A stretch of DNA of 64,000 nt from Ulva prolifera (lineage: Eukaryota; Chlorophyta; Ulvophyceae; Ulvales; Ulvaceae): NCBI GenBank assembly GCA_023078555.1, contig CM041198.1, positions 8,293,836-8,357,835 of the forward strand, given 5' to 3'. The notes beneath the pieces are model-generated. The model was not told where the DNA came from. It searched no databases and saw only the letters and a list, made by a program, of their open reading frames with translations. Position numbers and translations under genes: made by a program. Position 1 is the first letter of the stretch, and each line of letters opens with the position of its first letter. Below, one piece after another: positions 10,268-22,307 of this stretch.

Positions 10268-13200
10268 AAGAATCCCCCGCCGCCACCCCCGCCGCCAGCC
10301 CAGCCCGCCCCTGCCGACCCGCCTGCAGCCACTGCTAAACAGTCAGCACCTGGCGCGGGTGCCGGCACGCGCGAGCAGCCCGTCCGGCCCGCAGCCGCCG
10401 CCCCAGGCGCCGGTACGAGCCGCGGTGGCGCCGGCAGAGCGGCAAAGGGGCGTGGAGGCGGCCGGAAGCAAGCGCCGAGGAAGCACAAAGGGCTGCGCGC
10501 CGCCCAAGCCTGTCCACGCACAGGCCAACAACACGGCGGCGGCACCACCCGCAAGTTCATCAGGCGGGCAGTGTCAGAACATCTCACCCGCGACTTTAGC
10601 CTCTGCTCTGCACAAGCCCTCGAGGCCATCTCGTCGGCAGCGGCAGAGGCAGGTGGCCGAAGTGCGCTGAACCAGGTGCTAGCCCCCATCGCTGCACTCC
10701 TCCGCCTCCCATCGCTTGTCCTTGCTGAGCCGCGAGGTGGCAGCGACACCGACAAGCGTGACAAGCGCATGCTGGCCATCATGGCCAAGTATCGGCGTGG
10801 GGAGCTGGAGGACGAGGAGGGGGGCTTCGCGCCATCTGTGACCCATCGGCGGAAGGAGATGACTGAGGAAGCGCGCCTAGCAGAGCGCGTGGAGTCAGGA
10901 GTGAAAGGCGGGAGCATCCACATCGCCGCCCGTCGCCTGAACGACGAGAAGCCGGCCGACACGACGTGCCCCGCCGTCATGGAGAAGTTGCGTGCGTTGC
11001 ACCCGGCGGCGGCGCCGCCGCCGCCCCTCGAGTGCGACGTGCCTGCTCTCCAGATTGACAGCACCCTGCTTGTGAGGGTGCTTGACCGCATCAAGAACCA
11101 CAAAAAAGGCCGAGCTGGGGGCCCCTCGGGTTGGACCTTTGAGATGATCCTTGCGGTCACTGGGGGTACTGCCCGGGGGTTCCAAGCGGCCCTCGATTTT
11201 GTGAACTTGATGCTGTCCGGTATGCTGCCCCGCGAGTGCGGACTCCTCGACTCGAAGCTCCTCGCTCTCCAGAAGCAGACAGGAGGTGTCCGGCCCATCG
11301 CCATCGGCGAGGTCTGGTACCGCCTTGCAGCGATGTGCGCGATCGAGGCTGTCGGCAAAGCCGCGGGGCGGGACCTTGCGCCCCTGCAGGTGGGCGTCGG
11401 CACGGCCGGCGGGACGGACGCAGTGGCGCACAGCGTCGCGGCGGCGCTGGAGAAGGACCCCCACGCCATCGCGCTAACGGCGGACATGCGGAATGCTTTC
11501 AACGAGATCCACCGCACCGCCGTCGCGCGCGGGGTCTTGAAGGCGCTGCCGGAGCTGCTCCCGTTCTTCCAATTCGGGTACGGTGCTGCCACCCAACTCC
11601 ATGTGGTGGGTGCCGCCAGCGGCACTGTGATCGAATCGCAGCGTGGGGTGCGGCAGGGCGACCCGCTGGGGCCGCTACTGTTTGCGTTGGGCTTCCAAGA
11701 GGTCTTGACGGCGCTTGCGGCAGCAGTCCCGGAGGCGCCCTGCATGTCGTACCTCGATGACTTCACTGCCGTGGGCCGCGGGCCTGCGTTGCGCAAGCTC
11801 CTGGGCCGCCTCTGCGGGGACGGTCCGGGCAGCGCGCGCTCGGTCGGCCTCACCATCGTGCCGGGCAAGAGTGGCTTGTTTGCGCCTTGTGCCGAGGCAC
11901 ATGAGGAGTGTCGTGCCGTCCAGCAGTCCACCGGCGTGCCCCACAGAGAGGACGGCATCACAGTGGTCGGCACCCACGTCGGCACTGACGCCTTCGTCCG
12001 CGCGCGGCTGAAAGCCGCTGCCGCGAAGGCAATCGGGGAGATCGATCTGCTCATGCGCTTGCCGGTCACCAAGCAGGTGCAGCTGCTGCTGCTCCGGCAG
12101 TCATTTGCCGTCCGCTTGGTGCACCACCAGCGCACGACCAGGTGGGAGCTCCTGGCCGAGTCGACACGCGCCCTCGAAGGCGCTGTCGTCGCCGCGGTGG
12201 CGAGCATTGCGCAGGTGCCGGTCACGCTGGATCCGTCTGGCGTGCTCGTGCAGATGAGCTCGGCAGTTCAGCAGATGTTGTTGCCGATTCGCCACGGCGG
12301 CCTTGGGTTGCGCATGACCCACCCGGTTGAGGCGAAAGCTGCGTTGCTCACCGGCGTTGCGGTGGCTCACCGGGTCGTCGCTGACGGCCCCGCCGCGTTC
12401 CAGCGGCTCGACGGGCCGGCCGCGCCGGTCCTGCAGCACGACTGGGACTGCGTCCGCGGCATCTTGCCCGACATCTAGGAGTGGGTCACGAAGATCTCCG
12501 GGAAGATCGACGGTGGCTCACCGGCGGACCTCTCCAGCAAAGGCGTGCGTCTTGTTCTCCCCTCCTTGCAGCATACTGTGTCTAGGTCCATGGGTGACAA
12601 GGCCGGCAAGGCGTTCTTGGACGGGATGGACTTGAGCACGGAGGCAGGCAGGCTCGGTGCCGCTCGTGTGCGCAGTGCCCGCGGCGCCCCCGGTAGCGCC
12701 TTCTTGTCCGCCCTCCCCGGCCGGCGGCGGTTGGACACCACCATCGGTAACCACTCCCTTACCACCATCCTTCGCCACCGCCTCGGTGAGCGAGTCTGCG
12801 GCCCTGTGGAGATGCCGCCGTGCGATTGCTCCGGCGAGAGCATCGGACGCGGCGACCATGCTATGCTGTGCACCCGAAATAACAAGTGTCTTTCGTCGCG
12901 CCATGATAAATTTGCTTATGCAATGCGCCGTGTTCACACTTGTGCTGGGGTGTCCACGAGCATGGAGCCGCCGTACGCCGGCGTGCATGGGGATGCCGGA
13001 GCTGGGAAAGTGGGGCGGCACAGGGCTGACATCCTCGCCATCCTGCCAGGTGGGCGTCATGTCATGGTGGACGTGACGGTGACGCATCCGCTTGGGAAGG
13101 ATGCTTTGCGTAAGGGGTCGCATAGGGAGGATGCCTCGGCGGCGAAGGTCGCGGAGAAGCTCAAGCGGGATGATTGGGAGAAGTTTGCCGATAAGCCGCA

Positions 13201-13664
13201 ATATGAGTTTGTTCCGTTTGCTGTTGAGTCCTATGGGAAGCTCGCGCCGCGGGCGGAGGAGTACATCCGGGAGTTGGGTGAGATTGCTGCGGCATCAGGC
13301 CGCGTCTCCAAGTCGGTGTTTGTGATGAATGCGTACAAGTTGCTTTCGTGTGTGCTTCAGAAGGGCAATGCGGAGATGTACGCGCACACGCTGACGGCCG
13401 TCGCCCGGTCGTGCGGCAAGCATTTCACCCAAGGCCTTGATGTGCCGGTGGATGCCTTTCTGGGTTGAGAGCTCTGTTCCTAGAGCGTTTGATGATCTTG
13501 ATTTTGGTTGATGTCCGGGTTGTGTGTTGGGATGCGTTCTAGTTCCCCAAGTTCTGGTGGTTGCTCGTTTGGCGGCCGCTCGCTTGTCTTCCTGGCTTGT
13601 TGTGTGTGTTAGCTTGATGTATTGATTTGCTTTGCCATACAATGGCCCGGTATGTGTAACTTGA
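10268..13664 (+). mobile_element. LINE-1 copy B, tandem partner of copy A
   Basis: It follows A directly. After the A 3' end come the eight bases aagaatcc, then LINE sequence beginning exactly at the cccccgccgcc tract where A is deleted, then the entire downstream ORF and 3' UTR. It ends aacttga at 13664, followed by the same aagaatcc and the satellite, with TSD aatccatg at 13668-13675. It is almost identical to A, with few substitutions. It therefore looks like an in-place duplication, not an independent insertion. Confidence 0.85.
10272..13468 (+). pseudogene. LINE-1 copy B ORF, 5'-truncated, one nonsense codon
   Basis: The frame is open from the start of the copy through the Pro-rich region and the RT with YLDDF, then meets TAG at 12476-12478 where A and G have GAG (Glu, in DIEEWVTK). 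The rest, about 330 codons containing the CCHC knuckle and the R2-like endonuclease, continues in the same frame to the stop after VDAFLG at 13468. The normal initiator ATG region is absent. Confidence 0.85.
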
Positions 13665-13667
13665 AAG

Positions 13668-16600
13668 AATCCATGCGGATGTGTTCATTCACACGTGACA
13701 CGGACGATCGCCGTCCCGATGGGCACTCCACACGGACACGTTCACTCATGACGGACACGTTCACTTCTCACGGATCGCGGGAAGGTCTTGTCCATGCGGA
13801 TGTGTTCATTAACATTTCAAGCGGACGATGGCCGTCCAGATGCACAATCCACACGGACGTGTTCACTCATGACGGACACGTTCACTTCTCACGGATCGCG
13901 GGAAGGTCCAATCCATGCGGATGTGTTCATTCACACGTGACACGGACGATCGCCGTCCCGATGGGCACTCCACACGGACACGTTCACTCATGACGGACAC
14001 GTTCACTTCTCACGGATCGCGGGAAGGTCTTGTCCATGCGGATGTGCTCATTAACATTTCAAGCGGACGATGGCCGTCCCGATAGGCACTCCACACGGAC
14101 ACGTTCACTCATGACGGACACGTTCACTTCTCACGGGTCGCGGGAAGGTCTTGTCCATGCGGATGTGCTCATTAACATTTCAAGCGGACGATGGCCGTCC
14201 AGATGGACACTCCACACGGACGTGTTCACTCATGACGGACACGTTCACTTCTCACGGATCGCGGGAAGGTCTTGTCCATGCGAAGGTGTTCATTAAGATT
14301 TCAAGCGGACGATGGCCGTCCAGATGGACACTCCACACGGACGTGTTCACTCATGACGGACACGTTCACTTTTCACGGATCGTGGGAAGGTCTTGTCCAT
14401 GCGGATGTGTTCATTAACATTTCAAACGGACGATGGCCGTCCAGATGGACACTCCACACGGACGCGTTCACTCTTGACGGACACGTTCACTTCTCAAGGA
14501 TCGCGGGAAGGTCCAATCCATGCGGATGTGTTCATTAACATTTCAAGCGGACGATGGCTGTCCAGATGCACACTCCACACAGACGTGTTCACTCTTGACG
14601 GACACGTTCACTTCTCACGAATCGCGGGAAGGTCTTGTCCATGCGGATGTGTTCATTCACACGTGACACGGACGATCGCCGTCCCGATGGGCACTCCACA
14701 CGAACACGTTCACTCATGACGGACACGTTCACTTCTCACGGATCGCGGGAAGGTCTTGTCCATGCGGATGTGTTCATTCACATTTCAAGCGGACGATGGC
14801 CGTCCAGATGCGCAATCCACACGGACGTGTTCACTCTTGACGGACACGTTCACTTCACACGGATCGCGGGAAGGTCTTGTCCATGCGGATGTGTTCATTC
14901 ACACGTGACACGGACGACCGCCGTCCCGATGGGCACTCCACACGAACACGTTCACTCATGACGGACACGTGCACTTCTCACGGATCGCGGGAAGGTCTTG
15001 TCCATGCGGATGTGTTTATTAACATTTCAAGCGGACGATGGCCGTCCAGATGCACACTCCACACGGACGTGTTCACTCATGACGGACACGTTCACTTGTC
15101 ACGGATCGCGGGAAGGTCTTGTCCATGCGGATGTGTTCATTAACATTTCAAGCGGACGATGGCCGTCCCGATGGGCACTCCACACGGACGTGTTCACTCA
15201 TGACGGACACGTTCACTTGTCACGGATCGCGGGAAGGTCTTGTCCATGCGGATGTGTTCATTAACATTTCAAGCGGACGATGGCCGTCCCGATGGGCACT
15301 CCACACGGACGTGTTCACTCATGACGGACACGTTCACTTCTCACGGATCGCGGGAAGGTCTTGTCCATGCGGATGTGTTTATTAACATTTCAAGCGGACG
15401 ATGGCCGTCCAGATGCACACTCCACACGGACGTGTTCACTCATGACGGACACGTTCACTTCTCACGGATCGCGGGAAGGTCTTGTCCATGCGGATGTGTT
15501 CATTAACATTTCAAGCGGACGATGGCCGTCCCGATGGGCACTCCACACGGACACGTTCACTCATGACGGACACGTTCACTTCTCACGGATCGCGGGAAGG
15601 TCTTGTCCATGCGGATGTGTTTATTAACATTTCAAGCGGACGATGGCCGTCCAGATGGACACTCCACACGGACGTGTTCACTCATGACGGACACGTTCAC
15701 TTCTCACGGATCGCGGGAAGGTCTTGTCCATGCGGATGTGTTCATTAACATTTCAAGCGGACGATGGCCGTCCAGATGCACAATCCACACGGACGTGTTC
15801 ACTCTTGACGGACACGTTCACTTCCCACGGATCGCGGGAAGGTCTTGTCCATGCGGATGTGTTCATTGACATTTCAAGCGGACAATGGCCGTCCAGATGC
15901 ACACTCCACACGGACGTGTTCACCTTTTGACGGACACGTTCATTTCTCACGGATCGCAGGAAGGTCCAATCCATGCGGATGTGTTCATTCACACGTGACA
16001 CGGACGATCGCCGTCCCGATGGGCACTCCACACGGACACGTTCACTCATGACGGACACGTTCACTTCTCACGGATCGCGGGAAGGTCTTGTCCATGCGGA
16101 TGTGTTCATTAACATTTCAAGCGGACGATGGCCGTCCAGATGGACACTCCACACGGATGTGTTCACTCATGACGGACACGTTCACTTCTCACGGATCGCG
16201 GGAAGGTCTTGTCCATGCGGATGTGCTCATTAACATTTCAAGCGGACGATGGCCGTCCCGATGGGCACTCCACACGGACACGTTAATTCATGACGGACAC
16301 GTTCACTTCTCACGGATCGCGGGAAGGTCTTGTCCATGCGGATGTGCTCATTAACATTTCAAGCGGACAATGGCCGTCCGGATGCACACTCCACACGGAC
16401 GTGTTCACCTTTTGACGGACACGTTCACTTCTCACGGATCGCGGGAAGGTCCAATCCACGTTCACTCATGACAGACACGCTCACTTCTCACGGATCGCGG
16501 GAAGGTCTTGTCCATGCGGATGTGTTCATTAACATTTCAAGCGGACGATGGCCGTCCAGATGGACACTCCACACGGACACGTTCACTCATGACGGACACG

Positions 16601-16871
16601 CTCACTTCTCACGGATCGCGGGAAGGTCTTGTCCATGCGGATGTGTTCATTAACATTTCAAACGGACGATGGCCGTCCAGATGGACACTCCACACGGACG
16701 CGTTCACTCTTGACGGACACGTTCACTTCTCAAGGATCGCGGGAAGGTCCAATCCATGCGGATGTGTTCATTAACATTTCAAGCGGACGATGGCTGTCCA
16801 GATGCACACTCCACACAGACGTGTTCACTCTTGACGGACACGTTCACTTCTCACGGATCGCGGGAAGGTCT
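13668..16871 (+). repeat. 121-bp satellite array, block 2 (about 26 monomers)
   Basis: Same monomer and orientation as block 1. The phase continues across the LINE A/B insertion once the 8-bp TSD is allowed for. Monomers between about 14900 and 15800 are especially uniform. One monomer near 16459 is shortened. The block ends in the TSD gcgggaaggtct (16860-16871) of the next LINE fragment. Confidence 0.95.
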
Positions 16872-16877
16872 AATTGT

Positions 16878-17459
16878 TCAAGTTACACATACCGGGCCAT
16901 TGTATGGCAAAGCAAATCAATACATCAAGCTAACACACACAACAAGCCAGTAAGACAAGCGAGCGGCCGCCAAACGAGCAACCACCAGAACTTGGGGAAC
17001 TAGAACGCATCCCAACACACAACCCGGACATCAACCAAAAACAAGATCATCAAACGCTCTAGGAACAGAGCTCTCAACCCAGAAAGGCATCCACCGGCAC
17101 ATCAGGGCCTTGGGTGAAATGCTTGCCGCACGACCGGGCGACGGCCGTCAGCGTGTGCGCGTACATTTCCGCATTGCCCTTCTGCAGCACACACGAAAGC
17201 AACTTGTACGCATTCATCACAAACACCGACTTGGAGACGCGGCCTGATGCCGCAGCAATCTCACCCAACTCCCGGATGTACTCCTCCGCCCGCGGCGCGA
17301 GCTTCCCATAGGACTCAACAGCAAACGGAACAAACTCATATTGCGGCTTATCGGCAAACTTCTCCCAATCATCCCGCTTGAGCTTCTCCGCGACCTTCGC
17401 CGCCTCGGCATCCTCCCTATGCGACCCCTTACGCAAAGCATCCTTCCCAAGCGGATGCG
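16878..17459 (-). mobile_element. LINE-1 3' fragment in the satellite
   Basis: Minus-strand, 5'-truncated copy covering the last part of the ORF (endonuclease C-terminus, from HPLGKDALRKG to VDAFLG) and the complete 3' UTR. The 12-bp TSD gcgggaaggtct lies at 16860-16871 and 17457-17468, overlapping the LINE by three bases of microhomology. Six extra bases (aattgt) sit between the TSD and the 3' end. Confidence 0.9.
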
Positions 17460-20400
17460 GGAAGGTCTTGTCCATGCGGATGTGTTCATTCACACGTGAC
17501 ACGGACGATCGCCGTCCCGATGGGCACTCCACACGAACACGTTCACTCATGACGGACACGTTCACTTCTCACGGATCGCGGGAAGGTCTTGTCCATGCGG
17601 ATGTGTTCATTCACATTTCAAGCGGACGATGGCCGTCCAGATGCGCAATCCACACGGACGTGTTCACTCTTGACGGACACGTTCACTTCACACGGATCGC
17701 GGGAAGGTCTTGTCCATGCGGATGTGTTCATTCACACGTGACACGGACGATCGCCGTCCCGATGGGCACTCCACACGAAAACGTTCACTCATGACGGACA
17801 CGTTCACTTCTCACGGATCGCGGGAAGGTCTTGTCCATGCGGATGTGTTCATTAACCTTTCAAGCGGACGATGGCCGTTCAGATGGACACTCCACACGGA
17901 CGTGTTCACTCATGACGGACACGTTCACTTCTCACGGATTGCGGGAAGGTCTTGTCCATGCGGATGTGTTTATTAACATTTCAAGCGGACGATGGCCGTC
18001 CAGATGCACAATCCACACGGACACGTTCACTCATGACGGACACGTTCACTTCTCACGGATCGCGGGAAGGTCTTGTCCATGCGGATGTTTTTATTAACAT
18101 TTCAAGCGGACAATGGCCGTCCAGATGCACACTCCACACGGACGTGTTCACTCTTGACGGACACGTTCACTTCTCACGGATCGCGGGAAGGTCTTGTCCA
18201 TGCGGATGTGTTCATTAACCTTTCAAGCGGACGATGGCCGTCCAGATGCACAATCCACACGGACGTGTTCACTCTTGACGGACACGTTCACTTCTCACGG
18301 ATCGCGGGAAGGTCTTGTCCATGCGGATGTTTTTATTAACATTTCAAGCGGACAATGGCCGTCCAGATGCACACTCCACACGGACGTGTTCACTCTTGAC
18401 GGACACGTTCACTTCTCACGGATCGCGGGAAGGTCTTGTCCATGCGGATGTGTTCATTAACCTTTCAAGCGGACGATGGCCGTCCAGATGCACAATCCAC
18501 ACGGACGTGTTCACTCTTGACGGACACGTTCACTTCCCACGGATCGCGGGAAGGTCTTGTCCATGCGGATGTTTTTATTAACATTTCAAGCGGACAATGG
18601 CCGTCCAGATGCACACTCCACACGGACGTGTTCACCTTTTGACGGACACGTTCACTTCTCACGGATCGCGGGAAGGTCCAATCCATGCGGATGTGTTCAT
18701 TCACACGTGACACGGACGATCGCCGTCCCGATGGGCACTCCACACGGACACGTTCACTCATGACGGACACGTTCACTTCTCACGGAACGCGGGAAGGTCT
18801 TGTCCATGCGGATGTGCTCATTAACATTTCAAGCGGACGATGGCCGTCCCGATGGGCACTCCACACGGACACGTTCACTCATGACGGACACGTTCACTTT
18901 TCACGGATCGCGGGAAGGTCTTGTCCATGCGGATGTGCTCATCAACATTTCAAGCGGACGATGGCCGTCCCGATGGGCACTCCACACGGACACGTTCACT
19001 CATGACGGACACGTTCACTTCTCACGGATCGCGGGAAGGTCTTGTCCATGCGGATGTGCTCATTAACATTTCAAGCGGACGATGGCCGTCCCAATGGGCA
19101 CTCCACACGGACACGTTCACTCATGACGGACACGTTCACTTCTCACGGATCGCGGGAAGGTCTTGTCCATGCGGATGTGCTCATTAACATTTCAAGCGGA
19201 CGATGGCCGTCCCGATGGGCACTCCACACGGACACGTTCACTCATGACGGACACGTTCACTTCTCACGGATCGCGGGAAGGTCTTGTCCATGCGGATGTG
19301 CTCATTAACATTTCAAGCGGACGATGGCCGTCCAGATGCACAATCCACACGGACGTGTTCACTCTTGACGGACACGTTCACTTTCCACGGATCGCGGGAA
19401 GGTCTTGTCCATGCGGATGTGTTTATTAACATTTCAAGCGGACAATGGCCGTCCAGATGCACACTCCACACGGACGTGTTCACTCTTGACGGACACGTTC
19501 ACTTCTCACGGATCGCGGGAAGGTCTTGTCCATGCGGATGTGTTCATTAACCTTTCAAGCGGACGATGGCCGTCCAGATGCACAATCCACACGGACGTGT
19601 TCACTCTTGACGGACACGTTCACTTCTCACGGATCGCGGGAAGGTCTTGTCCATGCGGATGTGTTCATTAACATTTCAAGCGGACGATGGCCGTCCAGAT
19701 GCACAATCCACACGGACGTGTTCACTCTTGACGGACACGTTCACTTCCCACGGATCGCGGGAAGGTCTTGTCCATGCGGATGTGTTCATTAACATTTCGA
19801 GCGGACAATGGCCGTCCAGATGCACACTCCACACGGACGTGTTCACCTTTTGACGGACACGTTCACTTCTCACGGATCGCGGGAAGGTCCAATCCATGCG
19901 GATGTGTTCATTCACACGTGACACGGACGATCGCCGTCCCGATGGGCACTCCACACGGACACGTTCACTCATGACGGACACGTTCACTTCTCACGGATCG
20001 CGGGAAGGTCTTGTCCATGCGGATGTGTTCATTAACATTTCAAGCGGACGATGGCCGTCCAGATGCACAATCCACACGGACGTGTTCACTCTTGACGGAC
20101 ACGTTCACTTCTCACGGATCGCGGGAAGGTCTTGTCCATGCGGATGTGTTCATTAACCTTTCAAGCGGACGATGGCCGTCCAGATGCACAATCCACACGG
20201 ACGTGTTCACCCTTGACGGACACGTTCACTTCTCACGGATCGCGGGAAGGTCTTGTCCATGCGGATGTGTTCATTAAATATTCGAGCGGACAATGGCCGT
20301 CCAGATGCACACTCCACACGGACGTGTTCACCTTTTGACGGACACGTTCACTTCTCACGGATCGCGGGAAGGTCCAATCCATGCGGATGTGTTCATTCAC

Positions 20401-22158
20401 ACGTGACACGGACGATCGCCGTCCCGATGGGCACTCCACACGGACACGTTCACTCATGACGGACACGTTCACTTCTCACGGATCGCGGGAAGGTCTTGTC
20501 CATGCGGATGTGCTCATTAACATTTCAAGCGGACGATGGCCGTCCCGATGGGCACTCCACACGGACACGTTCACTCATGACGGACACGTTCACTTCTCAC
20601 GGATCGCGGGAAGGTCTTGTCCATGCGGATGTGCTCATTAACATTTCAAGCGGACGATGGCCGTCCAGATGCACAATCCACACGGACGTGTTCACTCTTG
20701 ACGGACACGTTCACTTTCCACGGATCGCGGGAAGGTCTTGTCCATGCGGATGTGTTCATTAACATTTCGAGCGGACAATGGCCGTCCAGATGCACACTCC
20801 ACACGGACGTGTTCACCTTTTGACGGACACGTTCACTTCTCACGGATCGCGGGAAGGTCTTGTCCATGCGGATGTGTTCATTAACCTTTCAAGCGGACGA
20901 TGGCCGTCCAGATGCACAATCCACACGGACGTGTTCACCCTTGACGGACACGTTCACTTCTCACGGATCGCGGGAAGGTCTTGTCCATGCGGATGTGCTC
21001 ATTAACATTTCAAGCGGACGATGGCCGTCCAGATGCACAATCCACACGGACGTGTTCACTCTTGACGGACACGTTCACTTTCCACGGATCGCGGGAAGGT
21101 CTTGTCCATGCGGATGTGTTTATTAACATTTCAAGCGGACAATGGCCGTCCAGATGCACACTCCACACGGACGTGTTCACTCTTGACGGACACGTTCACT
21201 TCTCACGGATCGCGGGAAGGTCTTGTCCATGCGGATGTGTTCATTAACCTTTCAAGCGGACGATGGCCGTCCAGATGCACAATCCACACGGACGTGTTCA
21301 CTCTTGACGGACACGTTCACTTCTCACGGATCGCGGGAAGGTCTTGTCCATGCGGATGTGTTCATTAACATTTCAAGCGGACGATGGCCGTCCAGATGCA
21401 CAATCCACACGGACGTGTTCACTCTTGACGGACACGTTCACTTCCCACGGATCGCGGGAAGGTCTTGTCCATGCGGATGTGTTCATTAACATTTCGAGCG
21501 GACAATGGCCGTCCAGATGCACACTCCACACGGACGTGTTCACCTTTTGACGGACACGTTCACTTCTCACGGATCGCGGGAAGGTCCAATCCATGCGGAT
21601 GTGTTCATTCACACGTGACACGGACGATCGCCGTCCCGATGGGCACTCCACACGGACACGTTCACTCATGACGGACACGTTCACTTCTCACGGATCGCGG
21701 GAAGGTCTTGTCCATGCGGATGTGTTCATTAACATTTCAAGCGGACGATGGCCGTCCAGATGCACAATCCACACGGACGTGTTCACTCTTGACGGACACG
21801 TTCACTTCTCACGGATCGCGGGAAGGTCTTGTCCATGCGGATGTGTTCATTAACCTTTCAAGCGGACGATGGCCGTCCAGATGCACAATCCACACGGACG
21901 TGTTCACCCTTGACGGACACGTTCACTTCTCACGGATCGCGGGAAGGTCTTGTCCATGCGGATGTGTTCATTAACATTTCGAGCGGACAATGGCCGTCCA
22001 GATGCACACTCCACACGGACGTGTTCACCTTTTGACGGACACGTTCACTTCTCACGGATCGCGGGAAGGTCCAATCCATGCGGATGTGTTCATTCACACG
22101 TGACACGGACGATCGCCGTCCCGATGGGCACTCCACACGGACACGTTCACTCATGACG
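17457..22158 (+). repeat. 121-bp satellite array, block 3 (about 39 monomers)
   Basis: Same satellite. It contains a clear higher-order duplication: the variant pattern at 19284-20338 repeats at 20981-22035, offset 1697 bp (14 monomers with three 122-bp variants). It ends in the TSD actcatgacg (22149-22158). Confidence 0.95.
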
Positions 22159-22304
22159 TGTGTGTGTTGGGATGCGTTCTGGTTCCCCAACATCTGGTGG
22201 TTGCTCGTTTGGCGGCCGCTCGCTTGTCTTACTGGCTTGTTGTGTGTGTTAGCTTGATGTATTGATTTGCTTTGCCATACAATGGCCCGGTATGTGTAAC
22301 TTGA
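22159..22304 (+). mobile_element. LINE-1 3' UTR fragment in the satellite
   Basis: Only the last about 145 bases of the 3' UTR, ending aacttga. The 10-bp TSD actcatgacg lies at 22149-22158 and 22308-22317, with three extra bases ctt after the 3' end. It shares the variants ctggttccccaacatc and gtcttactgg with full-length copy G, and G is also followed by ctt in its own flank. Confidence 0.9.
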
Positions 22305-22307
22305 CTT

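Noticed and set aside
6962-13468. Long minus-strand ORFs (up to 775 codons) opposite the LINE ORFs
   Set aside because: They mirror the GC-rich LINE coding strand, appear in every copy, and have Arg/Ser/Pro-rich composition without domains. They are shadows of the true frame.
13668-16871. Satellite monomer as a specific target site of the LINE
   Set aside because: The insertions in the array fall at different positions in the monomer, and the same LINE inserts in copia and LINE sequences, so no single target motif is evident.
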